DNA of 64,000 nt from Candidatus Finniella inopinata (GTDB lineage Bacteria; Pseudomonadota; Alphaproteobacteria; Paracaedibacterales; CAIULA01): contig NZ_SCFB01000005.1 in the NCBI RefSeq assembly GCF_004210305.1, positions 62,001 through 126,000 on the forward strand, read 5' to 3'. Positions 26,267 to 35,490 of this stretch are shown piece by piece (positions within the stretch are counted from its first letter, which is position 1; the number at the start of each line of letters is the position of its first letter). The notes below the pieces were generated by a model. The model searched no databases. It was given only the letters and a program-made list of their open reading frames with translations, and had not been told where the DNA came from. Position numbers and translations under genes: made by a program.

Positions 26267-26836
26267 ATGTTTGTGTTAGTTGGCCTGGGGAACCCCGGGC
26301 CTCAATATTCTTTAAATCGGCACAATGTGGGTTTTATGGTCGTCGATACCATAGCTCAATCCTACCCTTTTAACCCTTTCAAGACGAAATTCAATGCCTT
26401 CATTGCAGAGGGTAAATTGGGTCCTCATAAGGTTTTGCTTTGTAAGCCGATTACGTTCATGAATCGGTCGGGGCAAGCCCTTGGTGCCCTGATGAATTTC
26501 TATAAGATTCCTGTAGAGAATTTGTACGTTGTTCATGACGATTTGGATTTGACGTTTGGTCGATTAAAACTGAAACAGGGTGGCGGATCAGGGGGGCACA
26601 ATGGTTTGACCAGCCTTGACCAAAGCATTGGAAAAGACTATTGGCGCCTGAGGATAGGCATTGGCCATCCAGGCCATGCCTCAGCTGTTTCAAACTATGT
26701 GCTCAGCAACTTTAGTGGGCACGAGCAAAAAGAACTAATCCCCATGCTAACAACAATTGCTGAACTGACGCCTGATTTGTTTGGCAGCGATGCTGGTTTA
26801 TGGTTAAATCAATATCATCAACGTCTAAAGCCTTAA
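26267..26836 (+). CDS. pth: Peptidyl-tRNA hydrolase
   Basis: 189 aa. It releases peptides from prematurely dropped peptidyl-tRNAs. The catalytic His is in YSLNRHNVGFMVVD and other hallmarks are LLCKPITFMNRSGQAL, VVHDDLDLTFGRLKLKQGGGSGGHNGLTSLDQSIG and RLRIGIGHPG. Length and start are normal. It is paired with rplY, which suggests one transcript. ychF, a frequent third member, is absent; a very short hydrophobic ORF follows instead. Confidence 0.97.
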   Translation: MFVLVGLGNPGPQYSLNRHNVGFMVVDTIAQSYPFNPFKTKFNAFIAEGKLGPHKVLLCKPITFMNRSGQALGALMNFYKIPVENLYVVHDDLDLTFGRLKLKQGGGSGGHNGLTSLDQSIGKDYWRLRIGIGHPGHASAVSNYVLSNFSGHEQKELIPMLTTIAELTPDLFGSDAGLWLNQYHQRLKP

Positions 26837-26839
26837 AAC

Positions 26840-26962
26840 ATGATTGTTAAAATTGTAGGTTCACTTTTTTTGGTCTTAATTCTGGCAAGCCTTATTGCTC
26901 TTGGTACGGTTGGTATACCTGTCGCCTCGGTTTCCGTTGAAAAAGAGATCACCTTGAAGTAG
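26840..26962 (+). CDS. Possible 40-aa hydrophobic peptide
   Basis: A short ORF three bases after the pth stop encodes 40 aa: a single hydrophobic helix (IVKIVGSLFLVLILASLIALGTVGIPVA) and a charged tail (VSVEKEITLK). There is no convincing ribosome-binding site, but it could be coupled to pth translation. It may be a small membrane protein or simply the remnant of a larger gene. Confidence 0.3.
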   Translation: MIVKIVGSLFLVLILASLIALGTVGIPVASVSVEKEITLK

Positions 26963-26979
26963 TTGGACGGAGTTAAGTT

Positions 26980-27231
26980 TTAGGCATCTGGACTTTCCAA
27001 AGTGAAAAGGTGCCCGTAAATTTGGTTTTCACGTTTTAAACGGACAGGGTAGGGTTCGAAAGGACAAGAAGCAATGATCTTAGCACTTTGGATAACTTTA
27101 GAAAGTCGGGCCTTAAGGTCTGCGATGTCATCGTCTAATTGTTCAACAGATGCTTTCATTTCATCTGAAAATGTAAAGAAATTGTCTGTGGGAAATCTTG
27201 AAAGATATTGCTTTTCTTTCTGTTTGCTCAA
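26980..27231 (-). CDS. Small coiled-coil hypothetical protein
   Basis: 83 aa without a signal peptide. Residues about 25-50 (EMKASVEQLDDDIADLKARLSKVIQSAK) form a short amphipathic coiled coil. No family is recognised. It follows the lipoprotein-like gene by 15 bp and the larger exported gene before it on the same strand, so the three probably form an operon. Convergent with pth. Confidence 0.5.
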   Translation of the reverse strand: MSKQKEKQYLSRFPTDNFFTFSDEMKASVEQLDDDIADLKARLSKVIQSAKIIASCPFEPYPVRLKRENQIYGHLFTLESPDA

Positions 27232-27246
27232 AATCCTCTTGGTTAG

Positions 27247-27669
27247 TTATTGAATGCGTTGGTTGAAATCCTCTTGAAAAGCCAAATGGTTGCAATGATT
27301 GTCTCGGTCGATAAAATTGGGAATAAAGAAAGATCGGCTTTTTAACAATTGTGTATAGGGTTCCATAAACGATTCGGACTGGTAATACTTCAGGACTTTT
27401 TCTCTATCCCGTGACGGCCCCAAAACTTTTCCGGCATTAGTTAAAGGTTTCTCTTTTGGCAAAGTGATCGAAGCAAAATCCACTCGCTGTCCTAAGGGAT
27501 GATTCAGGTCTAACAAGGTTGGCTCATGCGCTGCCCTTCGTTGTGCCCATTTTACGCCAGGCGGCCGATCAGTTCCAGTCTGATCGGTTGCTTGGCAATC
27601 GGAAACGCAAGCTGCTAAAAAAAATGAAAGGGCAGATGAATAACACGTTCGATCTAAGGAATTTGTCAT
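27247..27669 (-). CDS. Putative small lipoprotein
   Basis: 140 aa. The N-terminal region SSALSFFLAAC contains a plausible lipobox (L-A-A-C), so the mature protein may be lipid-anchored at that Cys. The rest is polar and Pro/Arg-containing without a known domain. It is 27 bp downstream of the 498-aa exported protein gene and 15 bp upstream of the coiled-coil gene. No function can be assigned. Confidence 0.5.
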   Translation of the reverse strand: MTNSLDRTCYSSALSFFLAACVSDCQATDQTGTDRPPGVKWAQRRAAHEPTLLDLNHPLGQRVDFASITLPKEKPLTNAGKVLGPSRDREKVLKYYQSESFMEPYTQLLKSRSFFIPNFIDRDNHCNHLAFQEDFNQRIQ

Positions 27670-27696
27670 ACTCTGCCCTTTTCTTATTTTCCTTTT

Positions 27697-29193
27697 TCAG
27701 GAAAGTTTATTTTTTTCCAAGTTTTTCTTTTCTTCTTTGCTTTCTAAGGTTGCCGCTGCTGTTGTGGCTGCAGCTACTGTCGCAGCTGATGTAGAGGTCG
27801 AGTCAGCTGCCGCCGTTGTCGGGGCCGATTCAAAAACGACTCGTTTTGCCTGTTTTGCAGCCTTTAGTTTAAAGGCATCATCGTTCAGCATGCATTTGAG
27901 ATACTTCAGATAATGGTTTTCCTTGTCGCCGACGTTATCCGCTAACATTTCTGGGGTAATATTAAAAGAGGTCGGAAGCTTAGGAAAACCGGTGATGTCT
28001 GACCGTTCACTATTTTCCGAACTTTGTGGATATGCGAGAAAACCTGCTGTAAAAGGTATGGGGATCCATGGCCTGTGATAAGGATAAATTGCATGCATCA
28101 AAGCTTCAGCACTGATGATCTGCAGTTGGAATTTTTGAATATTTGCCTTTTGAGAAACGATTGTGTCCTCATGTTTCTTCCGGTCTGCTTCGTTCTTCTC
28201 CTCTTTGGCTAACGCTTCCAAATCAAAACAACTTTTCTTAAGGTCTTCAATAGCGCCGCGTGTGTAAAGCACAAAGGAATCAGTTCGATCAATATGAAAA
28301 AGGGCTTCTTTGAATAGAAGACTGTAATTATCGATTTTGAGCTGTAAACTGTCAGAAGTAGTCTTTAAATCGCTTAAAACCCCGTCCTTTCTATGGGCCA
28401 TCTTAAGGTCCACATCTTTCTTATCATCTTTCTTTTTTTGAATTTCCAGGCTTAACCATTTAATCACTTCCTGAGCACGCCTTTTAGAAGGGGAAAGACC
28501 AGATGATGATCCTGATTCCGTTCCAGAAGCTTTGCCATAGTCATAAAAACTATCAGCAACAAGCAGCTCTAGCGCATTAAATTCAGGGTCTGAGGTATTG
28601 GAATAAGGCGTAAGATTTAGGGCGTGAGGCAAGGTGAAGCTTGATACCTTTTGAATGCGTTCAAGGCTGAATAATTTGGTCTCCTCTTTAAGGCCGTTTG
28701 CTAAAATTTCTGAAGCAGAGGGAGCCTTTGTATGCGCATTAGTTTCCTCGACATCACTTGCAAGAGCAGTTGTTGATGAGGAGGGGGCTGGAGATGACGA
28801 AGAGGTGACAGAAGCACTGCTCCCCCCTTGATCGTCTTCTTCAGTGATTGATGCAATTCTGCCGCTAACTACACCCGTTGCAGAAGAGAAGGTACCTACC
28901 CCGATACAGGTGGTTGAATTGTTATTGGTGAGGGTAGAAGTTTTGGTTAATAAACTGACAGTCGACCCCACAGAACTGGGAACAGAGCTAGCCGAAGTAG
29001 CCGTTACAAGCGGTTGTAGAGATTGGGAAGGATCTAGTTGCACTACTTTACATCTAGTTACGATTCTTTTGTGCTTCTGACCTGCCGAAGACGAAGCATC
29101 TTCCTCTAAGACATGACTGCCAGAGGCAGCAAAACTCATCGAACTGGTCAGCAACAAGCCCACGGTTAATAATTTCATAATGTTTAAGGACAT
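27697..29193 (-). CDS. Exported low-complexity and coiled-coil protein
   Basis: 498 aa. The signal peptide is MKLLTVGLLLTSSMSFAASG. A Ser/Thr/Ala/Val-rich region (about 25-160) is likely disordered or surface exposed. A helical, charged middle (about 230-350, for example KKDDKKDVDLKMAHRKDG and KEEKNEADRKKHEDTIVSQK) probably forms a coiled coil, and the C-terminus is an Ala/Thr repeat-like tail (SAATVAAATTAAATLESKEEKKN). No family is recognised; the composition fits a secreted effector or surface protein. It heads a three-gene minus-strand operon. Confidence 0.65.
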   Translation of the reverse strand: MSLNIMKLLTVGLLLTSSMSFAASGSHVLEEDASSSAGQKHKRIVTRCKVVQLDPSQSLQPLVTATSASSVPSSVGSTVSLLTKTSTLTNNNSTTCIGVGTFSSATGVVSGRIASITEEDDQGGSSASVTSSSSPAPSSSTTALASDVEETNAHTKAPSASEILANGLKEETKLFSLERIQKVSSFTLPHALNLTPYSNTSDPEFNALELLVADSFYDYGKASGTESGSSSGLSPSKRRAQEVIKWLSLEIQKKKDDKKDVDLKMAHRKDGVLSDLKTTSDSLQLKIDNYSLLFKEALFHIDRTDSFVLYTRGAIEDLKKSCFDLEALAKEEKNEADRKKHEDTIVSQKANIQKFQLQIISAEALMHAIYPYHRPWIPIPFTAGFLAYPQSSENSERSDITGFPKLPTSFNITPEMLADNVGDKENHYLKYLKCMLNDDAFKLKAAKQAKRVVFESAPTTAAADSTSTSAATVAAATTAAATLESKEEKKNLEKNKLS

Positions 29194-29400
29194 ATCGTCT
29201 CACTTTCTCAAAATACTGTTGATCGAGTTATTGGGCATAATCGCCATGGTACAATTTTATGTCTTAAAACGAGGTTAATTTAAACAAAAAGTTTACGAAA
29301 TTTTTACTAATTGTGTTTGTATCTATACGTGCTTACGCTGATGGGTTTCTGGTCATCTTAAGGGTGTTGACCAAATAAGAAATCACACAAAAACATTTGA

Positions 29401-31446
29401 ATGGGGTATAAACCTCCTATAGCTTTAACAAATTATGCATATACTTATCCCATGAATCCTCCAAAAATCAGGAGACCAAAACAACCCTCCAAACGTTTTT
29501 CCAAGCCACGAAAAAAGTCTTCTTCGTCTTTTTGGAAAATTGTTTTAAGGGCCGCCCTTATGATGATGATTTGGGGTGTGATTGTCTTGGGCTTACTTAT
29601 TCTGTGGTTCAGCCACGATCTTCCTGATTTAAAAAACATTCAAATTAACAGTCGCAAACCCAGTGTGACCGTTCAGTCGTATGATGGCGCTATTTTGGGC
29701 ACCTATGGTGATTTGTATGAAGATATGGTCCAGGTGCATGATCTGCCTCCGTATGTGCCCCAAGCCCTTATGGCCGTTGAAGACCGCCGTTTCTATCATC
29801 ATTTTGGCGTGGATATTATTGGTTTGATTCGGGCAACCTATGCCAATTATCGGGCAAAACGGGTGGTGCAGGGGGGGTCAACCTTAACCCAACAGCTGGC
29901 AAAAAATATTCTTTTTACCCAAGGTACCTACAACATTAATGACCGATCCTATAAACGTAAGATTCAAGAGGTTTTGTTGGCCATTTGGTTGGAATTGAAA
30001 TTTTCCAAAGATCAGATTTTAACCCTGTATTTAAACCGGGTTTATTTTGGGTCTGGCACATACGGGGTGGATGCCGCGGCACGTCGATATTTTAACAAAT
30101 CCGCCCGAAACCTGACCGTATTTGAGGCCGCAGTCGTTGCCGGTCTTTTAAAGGCTCCCTCCAAGTATTCACCAGCGCAGCATCCAAAGCGGGCCAAGGA
30201 AAGGGCGAAAGTCGTTTTGGAACTGATGGTAGGCGCCGGATTTATCCGGGATTATCAAAGTTATTTAGAACAGGGCGAAAAGGAACTGGCAGATAATGCC
30301 CGGGAACGTGACCAAGGTGTGCGGCACTTTTCCGATTGGGTTTATGAAACCCTTCCCCAGATTGTTGGCGCCATCGATAAAGATCTGATCGTGATTACGA
30401 CCTTAGATGTAGGTATGCAACGCCATGCCGAACGGGTATGCAAGCATTACCTGGAGGAAATGGGTAAAGACTTAAAAGTTTCTGAAACTGCCCTGATTGC
30501 CATGACACCTTCGGGTGCCATCAAAGCCATGGTAGGTGGTAAAGATTACGGTGATAGTCAGTTCAACCGGGTGACCCAGGCCCTTCGTCAAGCAGGTTCA
30601 GCCTTTAAAACCCTTATCTACCTGGCGGCCCTTGAAAGCGGCATGACCCCTGATTCGATGATGGATGATACACCTTTTGAGCAGGGCAATTGGAAACCCA
30701 GCAATTTTAAATGGAGAACGCGCGGCATGGTGACGTTGCGCGAAGGTATGGCTCATTCGGTGAACAGTGTTTCCATTCGGTTGACCCAACAGGTAACGCC
30801 GAAAAAAGTTGCCGAGGTTGCTAAGCGCCTTGGGATCACCAGCCGTTTAAGCCACGATTTAAGTATTTCATTAGGAACGGGCGAGGCGACGTTGCTTGAG
30901 CTGGCGACGGCTTATGCCACCTTTGCCAATCAGGGGTTGGCTGTTTGGCCCTATGGCATTTGGGAAATCAGGGATAAAAGCGGCAATATTTTGTATCAAC
31001 ATCCAAACAATCCCGGAAAACAAATCGTCAACACAACCGTTTTGCAAGGGATGCGGGATATGCTGCGCGCTGTGGTGGAAACAGGCAGTGGACGGGCCGC
31101 TAACATCGATGCCAGTGTAGCCGGAAAAACAGGCAGTAATGGCGATAAAGATGCCTGGTTCTTTGGATATCGCGAGAATCAGGATGATTCAGAAAACAAG
31201 GGATATTCCAATATCGTTGTGGGTGTTTGGGTCGGGAACGATAACAACAAACCCATGGCCAAGGTTTCCACCGGTGGCCGGATGCCTACCCGTATTGCGG
31301 CGTCCTTTTTTAAAGGCGAGAACTTTGAGCAAGCGGTAAAAAAGGGTGAGAAACCAAAATCTTCCAGTGTTTCGCCCGCTGTTCAGGTACCGGCCGAGCC
31401 CCCGAAAAAACCTTCGTTGGAAAAGTACTTAAACCGCATTAATTAG
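29401..31446 (+). CDS. Bifunctional penicillin-binding protein (PBP1A-type)
   Basis: 681 aa, class A PBP that polymerises and cross-links peptidoglycan. A basic N-terminus and one membrane anchor (about 48-70) lead to the GT51 transglycosylase domain, with Glu127 in AVEDRRFYHHFGVD and the GGSTLTQQLAKNILF motif. The transpeptidase domain has SAFK (SxxK), HSVNSVSIRL (SxN) and AGKTGSNGD (KTG). It is shorter than the usual PBP1A of about 800 aa and lacks the inserted OB-like domain. The start is uncertain: ATGs at 29401 and 29452 are both without a good ribosome-binding site. Confidence 0.93.
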   Translation: MGYKPPIALTNYAYTYPMNPPKIRRPKQPSKRFSKPRKKSSSSFWKIVLRAALMMMIWGVIVLGLLILWFSHDLPDLKNIQINSRKPSVTVQSYDGAILGTYGDLYEDMVQVHDLPPYVPQALMAVEDRRFYHHFGVDIIGLIRATYANYRAKRVVQGGSTLTQQLAKNILFTQGTYNINDRSYKRKIQEVLLAIWLELKFSKDQILTLYLNRVYFGSGTYGVDAAARRYFNKSARNLTVFEAAVVAGLLKAPSKYSPAQHPKRAKERAKVVLELMVGAGFIRDYQSYLEQGEKELADNARERDQGVRHFSDWVYETLPQIVGAIDKDLIVITTLDVGMQRHAERVCKHYLEEMGKDLKVSETALIAMTPSGAIKAMVGGKDYGDSQFNRVTQALRQAGSAFKTLIYLAALESGMTPDSMMDDTPFEQGNWKPSNFKWRTRGMVTLREGMAHSVNSVSIRLTQQVTPKKVAEVAKRLGITSRLSHDLSISLGTGEATLLELATAYATFANQGLAVWPYGIWEIRDKSGNILYQHPNNPGKQIVNTTVLQGMRDMLRAVVETGSGRAANIDASVAGKTGSNGDKDAWFFGYRENQDDSENKGYSNIVVGVWVGNDNNKPMAKVSTGGRMPTRIAASFFKGENFEQAVKKGEKPKSSSVSPAVQVPAEPPKKPSLEKYLNRIN

Positions 31447-31473
31447 CCCATAATGCGTGGGTACTCGACCATT

Positions 31474-31560
31474 ATGCTCTTATCTGCAAAAATGACGATA
31501 AGAGCATGTTTGCATATTTAATTCTGATGCTTATAATAGAAAAATTGATGATAAGAGCAT
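31474..31560 (+). promoter_or_regulatory. Three-half-site operator/promoter upstream of AAA ATPase gene
   Basis: The half-site gataagagcat occurs three times: inverted at 31474-31484, direct at 31497-31507 (together a perfect 11-bp inverted repeat with a 12-base loop) and direct again at 31550-31560, 13 bp before the ATG. A tataat -10-like box lies at 31532-31537 between the sites. The left palindrome could also terminate the PBP transcript. Autoregulation is inferred. Confidence 0.55.
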
Positions 31561-31573
31561 AAGACCATATATC

Positions 31574-33007
31574 ATGACAACATTTGTTGGACGCAAACAA
31601 GAATTAACAAAATTCAAAGATCTTGCTCAAAAACGACAAGCGAGCTTAGTTGTTATTAAAGGACGAAGAAGAATTGGGAAGAGTCGTCTTGCAGAGGAAT
31701 TTGCAAAAAATAAGACCTTTCTAAGTTTTACAGGCTTAACTCCAGAAGCCGGGATGACTGCTCAAACTCAGCGCGACGCCTTTGCTGTACGGTTGGCCCA
31801 ACACTTCAAACTTCCACCCCTGACATTTACCGATTGGACTGATGCGTTTTATAATCTTTCATTCCATCTTAACGACCAACCCACTGTTATTCTGTTTGAT
31901 GAAATTTCTTGGATGGGCGCAAAAGACTCTACTTTTATCCCCAAACTCAAATCATGGTGGGATCTAGATGTTCAAAACCGAGCCAACATAACCCTTGTTT
32001 TTTGTGGTTCTGTTTCTACGTGGATTGAAGATAACATCTTAAAAAGTACGGCTTTCTTTGGTCGTATCTCTCTTATCTTAGAACTAGCGCCTCTTTCACT
32101 TTCTGAATCAGCGAATCTCTTGAGACTACGGGGCATTAAAGGCAGTGAGAATGAACTATATAAAATATTAGCTGTAACAGCCGGGATTCCTTGGTGTCTG
32201 GAACAAATTCTACCTCATTATTCTGCTGATCAAAACATTCACAAACTTTGTTTTGAGAAGGGTGGTCTCCTCACACATGAATTTGATCGGATATTTCATG
32301 ACTTGTTTTCACAGAAAGGAGATATTTATAAAAATATCCTCCTCAATCTACGAAATGGCATGCAAACTCTTCATTCTATTCGTCAAGCCGTTAATTATAG
32401 CAAAAGTGGTACTCTAAGCACATTAATGGAGCACTTGATTATCAGTGGGTTTGTCACAAAACATGCCCAGTGGGTATTAAAAACAGGGGCAGAAAAAAGA
32501 CAAAGCCTTTATCGACTCAATGATCCTTATACCCGGTTTTTCCTAAAGTACATTGAGCCGAACATGACCAAGATTAACAAAGGCAGTTACGCAGAAGTAG
32601 AAATGACACAATTGCCAGGGTATGAGACAATGTTAAGTTTTCAAATGGAGTGCTTGCTTTTACAAAATCGGTCTGCATTACTCAAAGCTATGGCTATCAA
32701 TCCAGCAGACTGTGTTTTTGACAACCCCTATTTTCAATTGCAATCTTCAAAACACAAAGGATGTCAGGTTGACTACCTGATTCAGACACGAACCAATAAT
32801 ATTTACGTTTGTGAGTTCAAATTCCGCCGCAAAGAACTGGGGTTTGATATCATTGAAGATGTGCAAAATAAAATAAACAGAATTAATCTTCCAAGGGGTT
32901 ATGCGGCCGTACCGGTGTTATTTCATATTGGAGGCGTATCCGATAAGGTGATCGATCAACAATATTTTTATCGAATTATTGATTTGGCAGATTTTCTAGA
33001 AACTTAA
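31574..33007 (+). CDS. AAA ATPase with winged-helix and DUF234-type nuclease-like domain
   Basis: 477 aa. Walker A is GRRRIGKS (30-37) and Walker B is TVILFDEISWMG. Sensor-like LVFCGSVSTWI follows. The middle part (YKNILLNLRNGMQTLHSIRQAVNYSKSGTLSTLMEHLIISGFV) looks like a winged helix-turn-helix. The C-terminus (KGCQVDYLIQTRTNNIYVCEFKFRRKELG) has the D...E-x-K spacing of a PD-(D/E)XK-like DUF234 domain. Such ATPases are stand-alone, of unclear role, and frequent in host-associated bacteria. The three-site palindromic promoter just upstream could be its own operator. Confidence 0.85.
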   Translation: MTTFVGRKQELTKFKDLAQKRQASLVVIKGRRRIGKSRLAEEFAKNKTFLSFTGLTPEAGMTAQTQRDAFAVRLAQHFKLPPLTFTDWTDAFYNLSFHLNDQPTVILFDEISWMGAKDSTFIPKLKSWWDLDVQNRANITLVFCGSVSTWIEDNILKSTAFFGRISLILELAPLSLSESANLLRLRGIKGSENELYKILAVTAGIPWCLEQILPHYSADQNIHKLCFEKGGLLTHEFDRIFHDLFSQKGDIYKNILLNLRNGMQTLHSIRQAVNYSKSGTLSTLMEHLIISGFVTKHAQWVLKTGAEKRQSLYRLNDPYTRFFLKYIEPNMTKINKGSYAEVEMTQLPGYETMLSFQMECLLLQNRSALLKAMAINPADCVFDNPYFQLQSSKHKGCQVDYLIQTRTNNIYVCEFKFRRKELGFDIIEDVQNKINRINLPRGYAAVPVLFHIGGVSDKVIDQQYFYRIIDLADFLET

Positions 33008-33038
33008 AGAGCGATATTACTATTTTGTTAGGTCGCCT

Positions 33039-33083
33039 CAAATATCGTGCAATTTAGTGTACGGCATACTAATTTGCAGGTAT
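33039..33083 (+). repeat. 45-bp direct repeat, copy 1 (upstream of pdxH-like gene)
   Basis: It is 43/45 identical by eye to the copy at 33769-33813. It holds an imperfect inverted repeat (gcaatttagt / actaatttgc). It lies 37 bp upstream of the pdxH start. Confidence 0.85.
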
Positions 33084-33119
33084 GTTATATTCAGCCGCTC
33101 CCTTCAAAAGGATACAACT

Positions 33120-33752
33120 ATGGAACCTAGAACTCTAACGGGAAACCCCGATTTGGTAGGGGATTGTGGCTTTGACCAACCACCAGACGATCCTTTGGAA
33201 TCACTAAAAAGGTGGTTAGACGCGGCAGGAAAACTGGGTGTTAGTGAACCCCGGGGCATAACCTTAGCAACAGTCGATTCTTTTGGACGTCCTTCGACAA
33301 GGGTTCTTTTCTTAAGAAGCATTGGTGAAAAAGGTCTGGTTTTTTCAACCAGTTCCGGAAGTGCCAAAGGTAAAGATTTAGCCGCCAACCCTTGGGCTGC
33401 GGGCACTTTATGGTGGAGGGAAACAGTCCAACAGATCAACGTTCAAGGCTTTGTTCGTAAGTTGTCTGACGTGGAATCAGATGAAGTGTTTATGACCAGA
33501 ACAAGAGAAGCAAAGGCAGTTTCAGTCATTTCCAAACAAAGCGCGCCCCTAGAGAATGAAAAGTTGTTAAAAGATTCGGTGAATAACCTCGTTAAAGGTG
33601 AGGGTGAGATCGTAAGGCCAAACTGTTGGCATGCCTATATTTTAGAGCCAACTTGCATTGAATTCTGGCATGGGGGGACTGATCGATTTCACAAAAGGCT
33701 GCGTTATGATTTAAAAGATGGAAACTGGGGACACCAAAGACTACAACCCTAG
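33120..33752 (+). CDS. pdxH: Pyridoxamine 5'-phosphate oxidase family protein
   Basis: About 210 aa from the ATG at 33120 (MEPRTLTGNPDLVGDCGF); an upstream in-frame start at 33057 lies inside the repeat and is rejected. The enzyme oxidises pyridoxine/pyridoxamine phosphate to pyridoxal phosphate with FMN. Features are DPLESLKRWLDAAGKLGVSEPRGITLATVDSFGRPSTRVLFLRSIGEKGLVFST (FMN-binding split barrel), LWWRETVQQINVQGFVRKL and the C-terminal EFWHGGTDRFHKRLRYD. The sequence is closer in feel to PhzG/PdxH variants than to E. coli PdxH. The gene is bracketed by 45-bp direct repeats and flanked by two AAA ATPases, suggesting it moved with them. Confidence 0.85.
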   Translation: MEPRTLTGNPDLVGDCGFDQPPDDPLESLKRWLDAAGKLGVSEPRGITLATVDSFGRPSTRVLFLRSIGEKGLVFSTSSGSAKGKDLAANPWAAGTLWWRETVQQINVQGFVRKLSDVESDEVFMTRTREAKAVSVISKQSAPLENEKLLKDSVNNLVKGEGEIVRPNCWHAYILEPTCIEFWHGGTDRFHKRLRYDLKDGNWGHQRLQP

Positions 33753-33768
33753 AGTGATTGTACTCAAC

Positions 33769-33813
33769 CAAATATCGTGCAAATTAGTGTACGGCCTACT
33801 AATTTGCAGGTAT
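33769..33813 (+). repeat. 45-bp direct repeat, copy 2 (upstream of DUF4143 ATPase)
   Basis: The inner inverted repeat is perfect here: gcaaattagt at 33779-33788 and actaatttgc at 33798-33807. A tataat box follows at once (gtataatgg), so this copy acts as a promoter/operator for the ATPase gene 30 bp downstream. Confidence 0.85.
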
Positions 33814-33842
33814 AATGGTTAAAATTGTGAGAAGGGCCTTCC

Positions 33843-34985
33843 ATGACACAGATCAAACGTCAACAAACCGTTGAAGAGATTCAATTTGCCTTTAAGGTAA
33901 CGCCGGTTTGCGGGTTGATTGGCCCCCGTCAGTGCGGAAAAACAACGACGGCAAAAGAAATCGCGAATCAATATCCCGGGATTGTCCATCATTTTGATCT
34001 TGAAGATGAGCGAGATCAAAACAAAATGCGCGAACCCCTGTTGGTTCTGGAAAATCTAGAAGGCCTTATCATCATTGACGAAATTCACCATGCTCCAGAT
34101 TTGTTTAAATCTTTGCGTGTTCTTGTTGATCAGAAAAAAAATAGAAAATTTCTTGTTTTAGGAAGTGCCTCCCAAGAACTTTTAAAACAAACATCTGAAA
34201 GTCTTGCAGGACGCATTACCTTTGTTGAAATGACGCCTTTTCACCTGAAGGAAATAAATTCTGCGGAGCAACTTCACACACGAGGTGGCTTTCCCTTGTC
34301 TTACCTTGCCGAATCAGATGATATAAGCGTGGCTTGGAGAAAAGGGTATATAAAAACATTTCTTGAGCGAGATATTCCAAGCTTGGGCTTCCAGCTGTCG
34401 CCTCAAAATTTAAGAAGATTTTGGACAATGCTTGCCCACTATCATGGGCAAATTTTCAATGCGTCAGAGATAGGAACATCGCTTGGTATCAATTATAAAA
34501 CGTCCCAACATTATTTAGATATTTTGGAATCAACCTTCATGGTAAGGCGCTTGACTCCATGGATCGCAAACATTAAAAAGCGACAGGTCAAAGCCCCAAA
34601 GATGTATTTTACTGATTCTGGCTTACTCCATAGCCTTCTTGGTATCAATAACCACGATGATTTGCTTGGACACCCTAAACTTGGGGCTTCTTGGGAGGGT
34701 TTTGCGATGGAACAAATTATCCGCACCACAAAAGCAGATAAAGAGAGTTGTTTTTATTGGAGCACCCAAAGTGGTGATGAGCTTGATTTGATTATATTAG
34801 AAAATGGAAAAATGAACGGATTTGAATTCAAGTACTCCTCTAAACCTAGCCTTACAAAATCACTCCATTTCGCCTTGGAAGATTTAATGCCAGCTTCGAT
34901 GACAATTATTGTGCCGGGGGATGAAGAGTACCTGATTCATGAAAAGGTCAGAGTTTGTGGCCTAACAAAATTTTGCCTGGGGTGA
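33843..34985 (+). CDS. AAA ATPase with DUF4143 domain
   Basis: 380 aa. Walker A is GPRQCGKTT (27-35), Walker B is LIIIDEIHHAPDL and the sensor is FLVLGSASQEL. The DUF4143 part contains the winged-helix-like FNASEIGTSLGINYKTSQHYLDILESTFMVRRLTPW and the nuclease-like FYWSTQSGDELDLIILENGKMNGFEFKYSS (D...E-x-K). It is a different subfamily from the ATPase at 31574 but has the same domain logic. A 45-bp palindromic repeat carries its promoter. It converges with nuoI, 7 bp away. Confidence 0.88.
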   Translation: MTQIKRQQTVEEIQFAFKVTPVCGLIGPRQCGKTTTAKEIANQYPGIVHHFDLEDERDQNKMREPLLVLENLEGLIIIDEIHHAPDLFKSLRVLVDQKKNRKFLVLGSASQELLKQTSESLAGRITFVEMTPFHLKEINSAEQLHTRGGFPLSYLAESDDISVAWRKGYIKTFLERDIPSLGFQLSPQNLRRFWTMLAHYHGQIFNASEIGTSLGINYKTSQHYLDILESTFMVRRLTPWIANIKKRQVKAPKMYFTDSGLLHSLLGINNHDDLLGHPKLGASWEGFAMEQIIRTTKADKESCFYWSTQSGDELDLIILENGKMNGFEFKYSSKPSLTKSLHFALEDLMPASMTIIVPGDEEYLIHEKVRVCGLTKFCLG

Positions 34986-34992
34986 TTTTCTG

Positions 34993-35490
34993 TCAGCCCG
35001 TGTCTCGCTCCCGAAGTCTCGCCGCAATGTCAACCTCCCACCGGTCACCGTTTGATAACAGTTTTTCTTTATCGTACAGAAGTTCTTCATGGGTCAGTGT
35101 TGCAAACTCAAAATTCGGCCCTTCCACAATCGCGTCAACGGGGCAGGCTTCCTCACACAGGCCGCAGTAGATGCACTTTGTCATGTCAATGTCATAGCGG
35201 GTTGTCCGGCGGCTGCCATCCTCGCGCGGTTCAGCCTCAATGACAATCGCCTGGGCTGGGCAGACGGCTTCGCATAATTTGCAGGCGATGCACCGCTCTT
35301 CCCCATTGGGGTAACGCCTTAAGGCATGTTCGCCCCGAAACCTGGAACTTAATGTTCCTTTTTCATAAGGATAGCGCACAGTCACTTTGGGTTTAAAAAA
35401 ATACCGCAATGTTGTTTTAAGGCCCATGACAATGTCTATTAAGCCCCAAATTCGGAATTGTCTTTTTATGCGTTTAAACCAATTGTTCAT
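34993..35490 (-). CDS. nuoI: NADH-quinone oxidoreductase subunit I (two 4Fe-4S ferredoxin)
   Basis: About 165 aa from the ATG at 35490; the longer ORF overlaps nuoH and is rejected. Two classical clusters are visible: [16 protein letters not shown] and [16 protein letters not shown], carrying N6a and N6b of complex I. The N-terminal amphipathic helices and [31 protein letters not shown] match alphaproteobacterial NuoI. The start overlaps the nuoH stop by one base (taatg). nuoJ, the expected next gene, is not here; a convergent ATPase gene is 7 bp away. Confidence 0.97.
   Translation of the reverse strand: MNNWFKRIKRQFRIWGLIDIVMGLKTTLRYFFKPKVTVRYPYEKGTLSSRFRGEHALRRYPNGEERCIACKLCEAVCPAQAIVIEAEPREDGSRRTTRYDIDMTKCIYCGLCEEACPVDAIVEGPNFEFATLTHEELLYDKEKLLSNGDRWEVDIAARLRERDTG

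Noticed and set aside
33057..33119. Upstream start of the pdxH-like gene
   Set aside because: It falls inside the 45-bp repeat; the ATG at 33120 follows an aaagga site and gives normal family length.
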